A stretch of 64,000 nt of DNA, taken from Parafrankia sp041008525. GTDB taxonomy: Bacteria > Actinomycetota > Actinomycetes > Frankiales > Frankiaceae. The translations under genes and the position numbers were made by a program. Of this stretch, positions 40,178 to 48,377 are shown one piece after another. Location of the stretch: the NCBI RefSeq assembly GCF_041008525.1, contig NZ_JBFLUG010000031.1:6750-70749 (forward strand), given 5' to 3'. Each line of letters starts with the position of its first letter. Position 1 is the stretch's first letter. A model generated the notes under the pieces. The model ran no database searches, had not been told where the DNA came from, and saw only the letters and a program-made list of their open reading frames with translations.

Positions 40178-41599
40178 TCAGCGGGCCGGCGGCGGGACGA
40201 GGCGCTGACCGGGCAGGATGACGTCCGGATCAGGCCCGATCACGTCCGCGTTCGCGGACCACCACCGTGGCCACTCGGCGGCGATCTGGTCGGATGTCGC
40301 GCTCGGGCCCAGATGGCGGGCCGCGATGGACCAGAGGCTGTCTCCACGTAGCACGACCACCTCCTCGGACGGCCCTCCCGGGCTGGACCGCGGGGCCGGG
40401 GCGGGCGCGCCGGGCACCGTCCCCGGAGTGCCCGTCCCCAGTGGGGCCGCCGGCACCATCGGATCGCCGGCGCCTGCCTGGCCGGTGGCGCCTGCCCGGC
40501 CCGGGCCGTCGGCGCGCCCACCCGTTTCGGGCTGACTGCCCGTACCAGCCTGGCCGGCTGCGCCGGCCTGGCCCGTGGCAGCAGGCCCGGTGCCGGTGCC
40601 GGCGCCTGGGGATGGTGACGGGGTCTGGTCGGGGTGGCCGAGGAACGGCCAGCCCTGTTCCGACGCGCGCACGGGCGCGGGCCGGCCGCCGGGGTCAGGG
40701 GCGGCCGTGGCGGAGGGTGGGTGTGCCGCACCCGAGGGTGTGTCGGCCGCGCTGACCGGGGTCAGGGGCACGATCAGAACGTCGTCCGGGAGGACGTCGC
40801 CGAGCACGGCGCTCAGTTCCTCCGCGCTGGTTGGTGCCGGCCGGCCCGTGCCGCCGCCCGCAGGCGGCGAGACCGTGCTCGGCGGCGAGGCGGTCGGCGT
40901 GCCCGGGCGTCCACTGGTGTCGCCATGGCCGAGGAAGGGCCAACCCTGCTCGGACGCCCGCGGCGAGCCCGCGCCGGTGACTGGCGGATCGGTCCAGGAT
41001 GCGCCGGGTGCGGCCGACATCGGGGCCGCGCCGGCGGCGGTCGCCTGGGTCGTGCCCGTGCCCGTGGCCGCGGCCGCCGGGCTTGCGGTGAGGAGCGGGC
41101 TGACACTGGCGGCGACGAGCGTGACGCCGAGACCGACCTCGACGATGCGCCGGACAGCCCTGGGAAGCACGCGGTTGGCCAGCGCCGCGAAGAGCCGGCC
41201 GGCCGCGCCCGGCAGCGCGGCGAGCGACCCGAGGATCACTCCGGCGCACAGCCACAGCAGGCAGACCCAGGCGATCAGCCCGAGGCAGTTGGCGAGGGCC
41301 AGCTCGGGTGCGTCACGGAACCACGGCCCGATCGCGCCGAGCTCCGCGGGGAAGTCGGCCAGTCTCGGCCCGAACAGGACCAGTACGGCGGCGATGCCGA
41401 GTGCGGCGAGGCCGCCGCCCACCCGCGCGGCGGTGTCCCGTGTTGCCCCTGAGATCATGCTCCGTACCCGTCCGTCCGCTCTGGGTTCGGTGGGTGCCTG
41501 CCCCGGACGACCTTCGCTGCTTTGGTCGTGAGTAGGCCGAGGTGTCTTCGTTGGCTGGCTTGGCGGCCGTGTTGGCTCGGGGTCAGGGAGCTCATGCAC
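40178..41599 (-). CDS. LysM domain membrane protein
   Basis: 473 residues. A charged N-terminus is followed by two or three membrane helices (GGGLAALGIAAVLVLFGP, CLGLIAWVCLLWLCAGVILG, VGLGVTLVAASVSPLLT), an extracytoplasmic Ala/Pro/Gly-rich stretch of about 230 residues with two SEQGWPFLG repeats, and a C-terminal LysM peptidoglycan-binding domain (VVVLRGDSLWSIAARHLGPS, PDVILPGQRLVPP). It should sit in the membrane and touch the wall. The GTG at 41599 has a weak ribosome site; ATG at 41458, just before ISGATRDTAARVGG, is a serious alternative start. It is divergent from the next gene across about 120 bp. Confidence 0.83.
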   Translation of the reverse strand: MHELPDPEPTRPPSQPTKTPRPTHDQSSEGRPGQAPTEPRADGRVRSMISGATRDTAARVGGGLAALGIAAVLVLFGPRLADFPAELGAIGPWFRDAPELALANCLGLIAWVCLLWLCAGVILGSLAALPGAAGRLFAALANRVLPRAVRRIVEVGLGVTLVAASVSPLLTASPAAAATGTGTTQATAAGAAPMSAAPGASWTDPPVTGAGSPRASEQGWPFLGHGDTSGRPGTPTASPPSTVSPPAGGGTGRPAPTSAEELSAVLGDVLPDDVLIVPLTPVSAADTPSGAAHPPSATAAPDPGGRPAPVRASEQGWPFLGHPDQTPSPSPGAGTGTGPAATGQAGAAGQAGTGSQPETGGRADGPGRAGATGQAGAGDPMVPAAPLGTGTPGTVPGAPAPAPRSSPGGPSEEVVVLRGDSLWSIAARHLGPSATSDQIAAEWPRWWSANADVIGPDPDVILPGQRLVPPPAR

Positions 41600-41720
41600 G
41601 GACGATGCCGTTTGGTTACGTTTGCTTGTGTAACCCGTCAGAAGGTGGATGTCAATCCGCTCTGCTTCGCTTGTCCAGCCTCGTGCCGGCTGACCTGGAA
41701 AGATGGAGGAACGCGCCGAA

Positions 41721-42290
41721 ATGCGGTGGGAGGATCTCTTCTCGGATCTTGAGCTGCAGTGGGAGGCGGCCGAGGCGGCCGAGCTTGAGGCGGAGATTGC
41801 CGACCGCAGCCGGCGGGAGGCCGCCTACCTCCGGATGCTCGACCGGATGCGGCCCGCGGTGGGCGCGGAAGTCCGCTGCCTGCTACGTGGAGGGCAGGGC
41901 CCGGGCCCGCTCGCCATCACCGGCAGGCTCTCGGCGCTCGGGGTGGACTGGCTGCTGGTCAGTGAGACCGGCTCGACCGAGGTACTGGTACCTCGCGCCT
42001 CGTTGCTCGCGGTTCGCGGGTTGACGACCATCTCGGCGCAGCCCGGCCACGAGGGGCGTCTGGCCGCTCGCCTCGACCTGCGGCACGTCGTGCGTGGGCT
42101 GGTCCGTGACCGGAGCGTCTGTGCGGTCGCGCTGCTCGGTGGCGCGGTGCTCACCGGGACGCTGCTGCGTGTCGGCGCGGACTTCCTTGAGCTCGCCGAG
42201 CACCCGCTGGGGGAGTTCGCGCGCCGCAATGACGTTCGCTCCGGCTGGACGGTGCCCTTCGACGGGCTCGCCTACATCCGGAGAAGCTGA
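41721..42290 (+). CDS. Conserved actinobacterial protein of unknown function
   Basis: 189 residues. The start MRWEDLFSDLELQWEAAEAA and the following Glu/Ala-rich helix (LEAEIADRSRREAAYLRML) suggest a coiled coil, then a beta-rich domain (LPAVGAEV region, GVDWLLVSETGSTEVLVPRA, CAVALLGGAVLTGTLLRVGA) resembles small-barrel folds. Streptomyces relatives are sometimes labelled as Fis-type regulators, but no DNA-binding motif is visible. ATG at 41721 is chosen because GGAGGA lies 10 bases before it; an upstream ATG at 41703 is possible. It is divergent from the LysM gene and converges on the short HTH gene. Confidence 0.72.
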   Translation: MRWEDLFSDLELQWEAAEAAELEAEIADRSRREAAYLRMLDRMRPAVGAEVRCLLRGGQGPGPLAITGRLSALGVDWLLVSETGSTEVLVPRASLLAVRGLTTISAQPGHEGRLAARLDLRHVVRGLVRDRSVCAVALLGGAVLTGTLLRVGADFLELAEHPLGEFARRNDVRSGWTVPFDGLAYIRRS

Positions 42291-42312
42291 GACCGGGCGA
42301 GGCAGGCTCGGG

Positions 42313-42549
42313 TCAGTCGTCGGGCATGGCCTCGTTGCGGCTCATCGGGTTCGCCGCGACGAAGGCCCGGGTCTGCTCGTAGGCGCGCTGGATGTAGGCC
42401 TCGAGCTCGGTCCGCTCGACCCGCCACTGCCCGCGCCCGCCGATCTTGATCGCCGGGAGCTCACCAGAGCGGACGAGCGCGTATGTCTGGCTGGCAGAGA
42501 TGTTGAGGATCTCCGCGACATCGCTGAGCTGAAGGAAGCGGTCGTTCAT
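42313..42549 (-). CDS. Short helix-turn-helix (excisionase-type) DNA-binding protein
   Basis: 78 residues. The winged-HTH of the MerR/excisionase class covers almost the whole protein: LQLSDVAEILNISASQTYAL then VRSGELPAIKIGGRGQWRVE, with the typical W-R-V-x-R wing. The C-terminus is a charged helix (AYIQRAYEQTRAFVAANP). Such proteins occur as transcription factors related to BldC-like regulators; the exact family is not assigned. The ATG at 42549 has GGAGAGGGGG upstream. It is divergent from the cpaB operon and could bind the shared control region. Confidence 0.85.
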   Translation of the reverse strand: MNDRFLQLSDVAEILNISASQTYALVRSGELPAIKIGGRGQWRVERTELEAYIQRAYEQTRAFVAANPMSRNEAMPDD

Positions 42550-42999
42550 CAACGCCCCCTCTCCGGTGATGGTCGGCGCGTCTTCCCTGTGTATCAGAGT
42601 TTCCGCGTGACATCGCGTTCGAATGCCTCGGCTTGTGGATAACTGCACGCGATACCGCTTGATGAGCTGCCTCCTGGCAGCTGCTGTCGACCCGAAGAAG
42701 CAACGACGGGCGGGTCCGAACCGGTGGCGCCGGGCTTCCCGCCACCCGCTGCGCGGGTCGTCGTCCCAGGTCAGGGGCTTCCTCGGCCACCGCCTGTCCA
42801 GCAGGCTTATGCCCCGGACGGCTACGACGCATCGTGAGGGCACCGCCAGGCGTCTTATGTACGGGAAGCAGACCAGGCGGCCATAGTGACCGGTTAGGCC
42901 GTTATGGCCGACAGGACCGGTTGGCGGTTGTCGACCACGTACGCTCTGCGACCGTAGGGTTCGAGAGTGCCGAGGCGTCGGCGAGTTGAGGAGGGCCTG
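42550..42999. other. Divergent control region between HTH gene and cpaB operon
   Basis: 450 bp with no credible gene. It holds the inverted repeat listed separately and two copies of GACCGGTT (42888-42895 and about 42915), which suggest more than one binding site. A GTG at 42967 in the cpaB frame lacks a ribosome site. Confidence 0.5.
42878..42910. promoter_or_regulatory. Inverted repeat CGGCCATA-17-TATGGCCG
   Basis: Perfect 8-bp arms separated by 17 bp, 90 bp before the cpaB start, in the gap between the HTH gene and cpaB. Candidate operator for the tad genes; function not shown. Confidence 0.45.
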
Positions 43000-43800
43000 G
43001 TGACCGAGCTGACCATCGCACCGGCGCGGCCGGAGCCGACCCCACCGGTGCCGCCGTCGCCGCCGGCGCGCCGGCTCGGCCGCCGCCGGTGGCGCGACTC
43101 CCGGCTGCTCGTCGGCGTCCTGCTGGTGCTCGTGTCCGTTGTCGCCGGCGCCCGCCTGTTCACAGCGGCGGACCAGACCCGCCAGTGGGTGGTCGCCGCG
43201 GCAGACCTCCCGGCGGGGCACCTGATCGTCGAGAGGGACCTGCGCACGGTCAGCGCCCACCTCGACGGCGCCACCTCTGGCCGTTACTACCCCGGTGACC
43301 GCCGGGGTGACCTGGTCGGTGCCACCCTGGCCCGTCCGGTCACCGCGGGCGAGCTGGTCAGCGGTGCCGACTTCGCCGGCTCGGGAGCACCGGCGACGAG
43401 GCTGGTGCCGGTGATCGTCAAGTCCGGCCGGGTGCCCGCGCTCGCTCCGGGTGATCATGTGGACGTCTTCGTCTACCAGCCGGACGGCGCGCCACCCGCC
43501 GACGATGGCGGCGGCACGGGTGCGGAGGGCGCCGCGGGCACCGACGGTCCCGCGGCGGGAGAGCCGGTCACCGGTGGCGCCGGCGTGGAGATCCAGGTGC
43601 TGCACGACGTCGAGTTCGTCGCCGAGGACAGGCTGAGCGGTGGCGACCGGTCACTGTCGCTGCGGGTGCCGGTGGACGACGCCATCCGGGCTGTCGCCGC
43701 GTCCCAGAGCGAGCGGGTCGACGTCGTGAAGCTGGAGCGGGACGCCCGCGGCGAGGTCGGGTCGTCCGGCCCGTCCGCGGCGCCGGGGTACGGTCGGTGA
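43000..43800 (+). CDS. cpaB: CpaB/RcpC-like SAF-domain protein of the Tad system
   Basis: 266 residues. Basic start, one membrane helix (LLVGVLLVLVSVVAGARLFT), a SAF domain (QWVVAAADLPAGHLIVERDL with the typical DLPAGH) and an RcpC-like region (LVPVIVKSGRVPALAPGDHV, DVFVY). In Tad pili this protein sits at the outer or periplasmic side of the assembly machine. GTG at 43000 is chosen because GGAGGG lies 5-6 bases upstream; GTG at 42967 has no ribosome site. A low-complexity Gly/Ala/Asp insert (about residues 160-195) interrupts the domain. It overlaps the next gene by four bases (GTGA). Confidence 0.85.
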   Translation: MTELTIAPARPEPTPPVPPSPPARRLGRRRWRDSRLLVGVLLVLVSVVAGARLFTAADQTRQWVVAAADLPAGHLIVERDLRTVSAHLDGATSGRYYPGDRRGDLVGATLARPVTAGELVSGADFAGSGAPATRLVPVIVKSGRVPALAPGDHVDVFVYQPDGAPPADDGGGTGAEGAAGTDGPAAGEPVTGGAGVEIQVLHDVEFVAEDRLSGGDRSLSLRVPVDDAIRAVAASQSERVDVVKLERDARGEVGSSGPSAAPGYGR

Positions 43801-45131
43801 GCCTGCCGATTCTGACCGCGGTCACGGACTCGGTCATCGAGGCCGGGCTGGTCTCGGCCTTCGACCGGCGTGATCTCGGTGTCACCGTCGTCCGCCGCTG
43901 TGTGGACCTGCCGGACCTGCTGGCCGCCGCGACGACCGGGGCGGCGCGGGCGGCGCTGCTCTCCGCAGACCTACGGCGGCTGGACCGGGACGCCCTGACT
44001 CGGCTGGCCGCTTCCGGTGTGGCCGTCGTCGGCCTGATCGCGCCAGGTGACGAAGACGCCGACCGTCGGCTGCGTCAGCTCGGGGTGGCCGCGGTGATCC
44101 CCGCGGACGCCACCGCCGAAGTCGTCGCCTCCGCCGTCGTCGAGGCGACCCGTGCCCTGGCGGACATGGCCGCCCCGCCCGCACTTCCCCCAGCCTTCAG
44201 CGAGCCGCTCACCGGGTTCCGGGGTGCTGCTGCCCTCGCTCCGGCAGGGGCCGAGGCGAACGGCGCGGACGAGCCCGCCGAGCTCGTGGAGGGGCGGCTC
44301 ATCGCCGTGTGGGGGCCGGTCGGCTCGCCCGGGCGCACCACAATCGCCCTCGGCCTCGCCGCCGAACTCGCCGGACTGGGCCAGTCGACCCTCCTCATCG
44401 ACGCGGACTCCTACGGCGGCTCCATCGGCCAGCATGTCGGCCTGCTGGAGGAGGCACCGGGCCTCGCCGCCGCGGCCCGCTCGGCCAACCAGGGCCTGCT
44501 GGACGTTCCCCGGCTCGCGCTGCTGTGTCGCGATCTCGGTGGCGGGCTGCGAGTGCTGCCCGGGATCTCCCGGCCCTCGCGCTGGCCGGAGCTGCGTCCC
44601 GCATCGGTGGAGACAGTCCTCGCGCTGTCGCGCCGGCTGGCCTCCTTCGTGGTCGTCGACTGCGGCTTCTGCCTGGAGACGGACGAGGAGCTGTCGTTCG
44701 ACACGGCCGCGCCGCGACGCAACGGCGCGACGCTGGCCGTCCTGGGTGCTGCCGACTCCGTGCTCGCGGTGGCGTCCGCGGAGCCGGTCGGCCTGGTGCG
44801 GTTCGTCCGGGGTCTGGCGGAGCTGCGTGAGGCGGTGCCCCTCGCCGACCCGTTGATCGTGGTCAACCGGCTGCGCGGGTCGGTGGTCGGAGGGGATCCC
44901 CGGCGGGAGGTATCGCGGGCGATGGCCCGTCACACCGGTCGTGAACCGGTCGCGCTGGTCCCGCACGACCTCACCGGCCTGGACGCCGCCGCTGCCTCAG
45001 GCCAGCTGCTGCGTGATATCGCCCCGACCTCACCGGCCCGGCTGGCGATACGTGATCTGGCTGACCGTTTCGTCGGGGTCTCCGGCGGGGCGCGTCGTCG
45101 GCGCTCGTCCCTGCGTCGCGCCTCCCGCTGA
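43797..45131 (+). CDS. tadZ: CpaE/TadZ-like MinD-type ATPase
   Basis: 444 residues. An atypical receiver-like N-terminus (ILTAVTDSVIEAGLVSAFDR ... VVGLIAPGDEDADRRLRQLG) precedes a ParA/MinD fold: IAVWGPVGSPGRTTIALGLA is a deviant Walker A with GSPGRTT in place of GGVGKTT, then TLLIDADSYGGSIGQHVGLL and VVVDCGFC. In other bacteria TadZ recruits the pilus machine to a cell pole. The P-loop change (arginine before the threonines) is unusual and may affect ATP use. Translation is coupled to cpaB by the GTGA overlap. The gene is followed by a hairpin, so cpaB-tadZ probably form a two-gene unit. Confidence 0.86.
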   Translation: MSLPILTAVTDSVIEAGLVSAFDRRDLGVTVVRRCVDLPDLLAAATTGAARAALLSADLRRLDRDALTRLAASGVAVVGLIAPGDEDADRRLRQLGVAAVIPADATAEVVASAVVEATRALADMAAPPALPPAFSEPLTGFRGAAALAPAGAEANGADEPAELVEGRLIAVWGPVGSPGRTTIALGLAAELAGLGQSTLLIDADSYGGSIGQHVGLLEEAPGLAAAARSANQGLLDVPRLALLCRDLGGGLRVLPGISRPSRWPELRPASVETVLALSRRLASFVVVDCGFCLETDEELSFDTAAPRRNGATLAVLGAADSVLAVASAEPVGLVRFVRGLAELREAVPLADPLIVVNRLRGSVVGGDPRREVSRAMARHTGREPVALVPHDLTGLDAAAASGQLLRDIAPTSPARLAIRDLADRFVGVSGGARRRRSSLRRASR

Positions 45132-45184
45132 CGTCTGACGGGTCCGCCGCGAGACCGCGAACGGCACGCCGGAAGGTTGCTACG

Positions 45185-45210
45185 GGCCCGTCGTGACGTT
45201 GTGACGGGCC
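45185..45210. terminator. Hairpin after tadZ
   Basis: GGCCCGTC pairs with GACGGGCC around a 10-base loop, 54 bp after the tadZ stop. Perfect 8-bp stem, no T-run. Confidence 0.6.
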
Positions 45211-45429
45211 GGTGGTGGACGTGCCGACGGGCCGGTGGCGCGCCTGCCAGCGGCCGTGTCGGACCGCTTGAGGCCGAGTCGCTCCGGGCTGCGCATACCT
45301 GACAATGTGAATCAATTGGCGTGACATTCGGCTCAGTACGGTCTATTTCGCGTGACCGGCTGACGGTCGGCCTTCCGCATTGCCCTGTCCAGTGGGGCGG
45401 TGGCTGGTGGCGACCATGGTTACAGGGAG

Positions 45430-45450
45430 CGATTCGAGGGCATCGAATCG
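45430..45450. promoter_or_regulatory. Perfect palindrome CGATTCGA-GGGCA-TCGAATCG
   Basis: Two 8-bp arms with a 5-bp spacer, about 275 bp before the bldD start, in an AT-richer stretch than its surroundings. The size fits a dimeric regulator site; which regulator is unknown. Confidence 0.45.
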
Positions 45451-45657
45451 TCAAGCGGTTACCCGCGAGCAGTGGCGACACCCTGGCTTTGGGTGATAAG
45501 GAGGTCCAGGATCGCGTCCCGTGGTGAGTGGTCTGCTGCGGTTCGTGCAAATCATGGTCGGTTAAGTGGTCGACTCGCCGCCATCCGCATCATTCGTCTG
45601 TCGGGTACTGAATCGTTGCTTTCGGGGACGTTACGTTAGTGTGTGCGTGGTCCGTCA

Positions 45658-45669
45658 TCACGCAGGTCA
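45658..45669 (+). promoter_or_regulatory. Near-match to BldD box ahead of bldD
   Basis: TCACGCAGGTCA keeps both half-sites (TnAC and GTnA) and the CAG centre of the BldD box, but with a four-base spacer instead of five. It lies 54 bp before the bldD start, where autoregulation would be expected. Tentative because of the spacing. Confidence 0.3.
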
Positions 45670-45723
45670 GCGGGGTGGCAGAACACGTTGATCGCTCGTT
45701 CGAGACGGCTGGGGGTGTGTCGG

Positions 45724-46221
45724 GTGAGCCGGGAGTACGCGAAGGCCGTGGGTGCCCGCCTGCGGGCAATCCGGATCCAGCAGGGGTTGTCGCTGCAGGG
45801 CGTTGAACAGAAGTCGCGTGGTCGGTGGAAGACCGCCGCGGTCGGTTCCTATGAACGTGGCGACCGAATGATCAGCGTCCATCAGCTGTCCGAGCTCGCC
45901 GGATTCTACGGCGTTCCCGTCTCGGCGCTGCTGCCAAACGAGGATCAGCTGCCACCGCGGGAACGCAGACCACGAACGGTTCTTAACCTCGAGAAGCTTG
46001 CCGAGGCTCCGCCGGACTCGTCCGCACTGGTGCGGAGATGGGTCGCGCAGATTCAGCGGCAGCGGGACGACTACGCGGGGCACGTGCTGTCGATCCGTGA
46101 CGGCGACGTCCGCGCGCTGGCGTTGCTGCATGACACGACGCCGCAGGAGTTCGCCGAGCGACTCCGTACCTGGGGAGTGCTGGAGACCAGCTTCCCCGAG
46201 GAGCACGAGCCGCCGGAGTAA
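45724..46221 (+). CDS. bldD: BldD homologue, c-di-GMP-responsive developmental regulator
   Basis: 165 residues, collinear with Streptomyces BldD. The N-terminal HTH is highly conserved (REYAKAVGARLRAIRIQQGL, GRWKTAAVGSYERGDR, then VHQLSELAGFYGVPVSALLP). The C-terminal domain holds the c-di-GMP signature RxD-x8-RxxD: R114-D-D116 and R125-D-G-D128, at the same numbering as the Streptomyces protein, with RGD changed to RDD at the non-contact middle residue. BldD dimerises on tetrameric c-di-GMP and represses sporulation genes. GTG at 45724 gives the family N-terminus. The best consensus BldD site of the window is upstream of tadA. Confidence 0.93.
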   Translation: MSREYAKAVGARLRAIRIQQGLSLQGVEQKSRGRWKTAAVGSYERGDRMISVHQLSELAGFYGVPVSALLPNEDQLPPRERRPRTVLNLEKLAEAPPDSSALVRRWVAQIQRQRDDYAGHVLSIRDGDVRALALLHDTTPQEFAERLRTWGVLETSFPEEHEPPE

Positions 46222-46299
46222 GACGACGCCGTACGCGTGGCCGCCGTGGAACCTGTCGCCGGATGCGCCGCCATCCGGAAGCGCCGCGGCGGAACGGGG

Positions 46300-46331
46300 C
46301 GGCCGACCCGGCACAACCGCCGGGTCGGCCG
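46300..46331. terminator. Strong hairpin after bldD
   Basis: CGGCCGACCCGGC pairs perfectly (13 bp) with GCCGGGTCGGCCG around an ACAACC loop, 78 bp after the bldD stop and 111 bp before the patatin gene. Very stable, so bldD is probably monocistronic. Confidence 0.85.
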
Positions 46332-46442
46332 GGTTGTGACAGCAGAGGCGCGGACGGCCCGTGAGGGAGCGGCGACATCGGTGTCAGCGCACGCCCGGAC
46401 CCGTGTGTGTGGCCGAAACACACCGCGCCGGGAGGTGACGCA

Positions 46443-47861
46443 ATGCCGAGGAAGCGGGCTTCGCGTAGGGGACTCGTGCTCGGTGCGGGCGGTGTGCTCG
46501 GCTCCGCCTGGATGATCGGAGCGCTGCGGGCGATCGAGGCGGAACAGGGCGTGGACGTCCGTGACCACGATGTGGTGGTGGGGACGTCCGCTGGTTCCGT
46601 GATCGCGGCGCTGCTCGGTCTCGGGATCGGCGCGGACGTGATGGTGAACTCCGAGCGGGGGGTCTTCGAACCGGGCTATCCCGTGTTGGACTACCGGGAC
46701 CTGGGGGCTTCGCTGCCGCCGAGGCCGCGGATGCGGATGGGATCACCGCGCCTGCTCACCGCGAGCGCCCTGCATCCGCGCCAGACGACACCGATGGTCG
46801 CGCTCGCCGCGCTGCTGCCGCAGGGCCGTGGGCAGATCGCCGCCATCGGCGACCTGGTGATCGCCGCTACCGAGCGGCTGGAACATCCGTTGGACCCGCT
46901 GGCGGCCAAGCGCTCGGCGGCAGTCCCGCCAGGCGCCCGGCGCGGACGCCAGCAGGAACCACTCGGGCCGAACGGCTGGCCTCTCCACCCGCAGCTGCAC
47001 ATCGTCGCCATGGACTTCGACACCGGCGGCCGGGTGCTGTTCGGGTCCGAGGGCGCCCCGCCGGCGCCGCTGTCCCACGCGGTGATGGCCTCGTGCGCGA
47101 TTCCCGGCTGGTACGCACCGATCAGAATCAGCGGTCGGCGGTTCGTCGATGGTGGGACGCGATCGCCCGCGTCGCTGGACCTCCTCGCCGCCTCGAATCT
47201 GGACGAGGTGATGGTCCTGGCGCCGGCCTGCTCCTTTGAGAGTGACCGTCCACGCAGCGCCGTCGCCCTCGTCGAGCGGCAGATGCGCCGGGCCGCGACC
47301 CGGCGGCTGGCCCGCGAGATCGAGCTCGTCCAGGCCGCCGGAATCAGGGTCACGGTCCTGTGCCCGGGGCCGGAGGACCTCCAGGTCATCGGCGGCAACA
47401 TGATGGACCTGACCAGGCGGGCCGAGGTGTTCGAGACATCGCTGCGCACCTCGACGGAGGCGCTGCGGGCGCTGCCGGCTCCGACCGCGAGCCCGGTCGC
47501 GCGCCCCGCACGGAGCACCACCGGCCCGCGGAGCACCACCGGTTCGCGGAACGCCACGGGAACCGCCACGGGAACACGGGGGGCAACCGGGCCCACGCGG
47601 GCGGCCACTGCGTCCACCGCGGGGACGACGACTGGGTCGACGCGGGCCGGCACCGGCCCGACCAGGCGGGCCACGGCTCCGGCGCAGGATGTTGTGCAGG
47701 GCGACACGGTGCCCACGCGCGGCCGCGCACCGGCGGCGCGCGGCGCGACCGGCCCGCGGGCGGCAGGAGGAACAACCCCGCGCACCGCCCGGGGAACGTC
47801 CCGCGGAGCGGCCGGTGACGGATCTCCGGAGGAGAACGCGGACCTGGGGCTGGTCGGCTGA
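46443..47861 (+). CDS. Patatin-like phospholipase
   Basis: 472 residues. The patatin catalytic core is clear: oxyanion loop GLVLGAGGVLGSAW, nucleophile elbow GTSAGS (GxSxG), and FVDGGTRSPASLDLL with the DGG/DGGT aspartate of the Ser-Asp dyad. A cytoplasmic lipase or acylhydrolase is expected; the substrate is unknown. The last 120 residues are Thr/Ala/Arg-rich low complexity (repeats such as TGPRSTTGSRNATGT), absent from typical family members. The ATG at 46443 has GGGAGG 8 bases upstream. It is separated from bldD by the hairpin and is followed by the DUF6912 gene 24 bp downstream. Confidence 0.9.
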   Translation: MPRKRASRRGLVLGAGGVLGSAWMIGALRAIEAEQGVDVRDHDVVVGTSAGSVIAALLGLGIGADVMVNSERGVFEPGYPVLDYRDLGASLPPRPRMRMGSPRLLTASALHPRQTTPMVALAALLPQGRGQIAAIGDLVIAATERLEHPLDPLAAKRSAAVPPGARRGRQQEPLGPNGWPLHPQLHIVAMDFDTGGRVLFGSEGAPPAPLSHAVMASCAIPGWYAPIRISGRRFVDGGTRSPASLDLLAASNLDEVMVLAPACSFESDRPRSAVALVERQMRRAATRRLAREIELVQAAGIRVTVLCPGPEDLQVIGGNMMDLTRRAEVFETSLRTSTEALRALPAPTASPVARPARSTTGPRSTTGSRNATGTATGTRGATGPTRAATASTAGTTTGSTRAGTGPTRRATAPAQDVVQGDTVPTRGRAPAARGATGPRAAGGTTPRTARGTSRGAAGDGSPEENADLGLVG

Positions 47862-47885
47862 GCGCGGGTTGCGACACTGTGCCGC

Positions 47886-48377
47886 ATGCGTGTCTACCTT
47901 CCCTCGACGCTGACCGCGGCCCGGGCCGTCCTGCGGGACCGGGCCGTGCCGGCCGGCACGGCCTTCGCGGTCACCCCGGCGTTGCGGGAGTGGTACAGCC
48001 AGTCGGACACCGAGGAGATGGAGTTCGTGGCGCTGCAGGGCGCTGCCCGGGCCTGCCTGCGGCTGCTCGACGCCGATCCGCAGGCCCCGCCCCGGCGGTT
48101 CGTCTTCGCGGCGGACGTGGACGAGCGGATTGTTCGCGTTCGCGATGACCTGGAGCGGGGCGCGGTCGAGATCCTCGAGCCCGTCCCGCTGGGTCTGGTG
48201 CGCGCGGTCCACACGGACGACCCGGCTGACACCGAGGCGCAGGACGCGGTGCGCGCCGCGGTCGAGGCCGTGCTCGAGTCCGATCTCGGCAGTGAGGACG
48301 CCGCCTTCGTCGTGGACGGCGCGGAGGGCTTCGAGCTCCTCTGGTTCGCCACCCAGGAGCTTCCCGACCTCCTCTGA
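47886..48377 (+). CDS. DUF6912 family protein
   Basis: 163 residues, probably cytoplasmic. Family pattern: MRVYLPSTLTAARAVLRDRA at the start, then AFAVTPALREWYSQSDTEEM, EFVALQGAARACLRLL and the C-terminal AFVVDGAEGFELLWFATQEL. The ATG lies 24 bp after the patatin gene, so the two are likely cotranscribed. Widely present in actinobacteria as a single gene; no function is known. Confidence 0.85.
   Translation: MRVYLPSTLTAARAVLRDRAVPAGTAFAVTPALREWYSQSDTEEMEFVALQGAARACLRLLDADPQAPPRRFVFAADVDERIVRVRDDLERGAVEILEPVPLGLVRAVHTDDPADTEAQDAVRAAVEAVLESDLGSEDAAFVVDGAEGFELLWFATQELPDLL

Larger units (their letters stand above)
45132..45723. other. 592-bp region between tadZ and bldD
   Basis: No credible gene. 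It is rich in repeats: a terminator-like hairpin at 45185-45210, two GACGGGCCGGTGG copies (45203-45215 and 45226-45238), a perfect palindrome at 45430-45450 and a partial BldD-like site at 45658-45669. An AAGGAGGTCC at about 45498 looks like a ribosome site, but no good reading frame follows. Probably the bldD promoter and leader. Confidence 0.5.

Noticed and set aside
45321..45527. 68-residue frame preceding bldD near an AAGGAGGTCC
   Set aside because: The ribosome-like motif lies near the end of the frame and not before a start; there is no supporting pattern.
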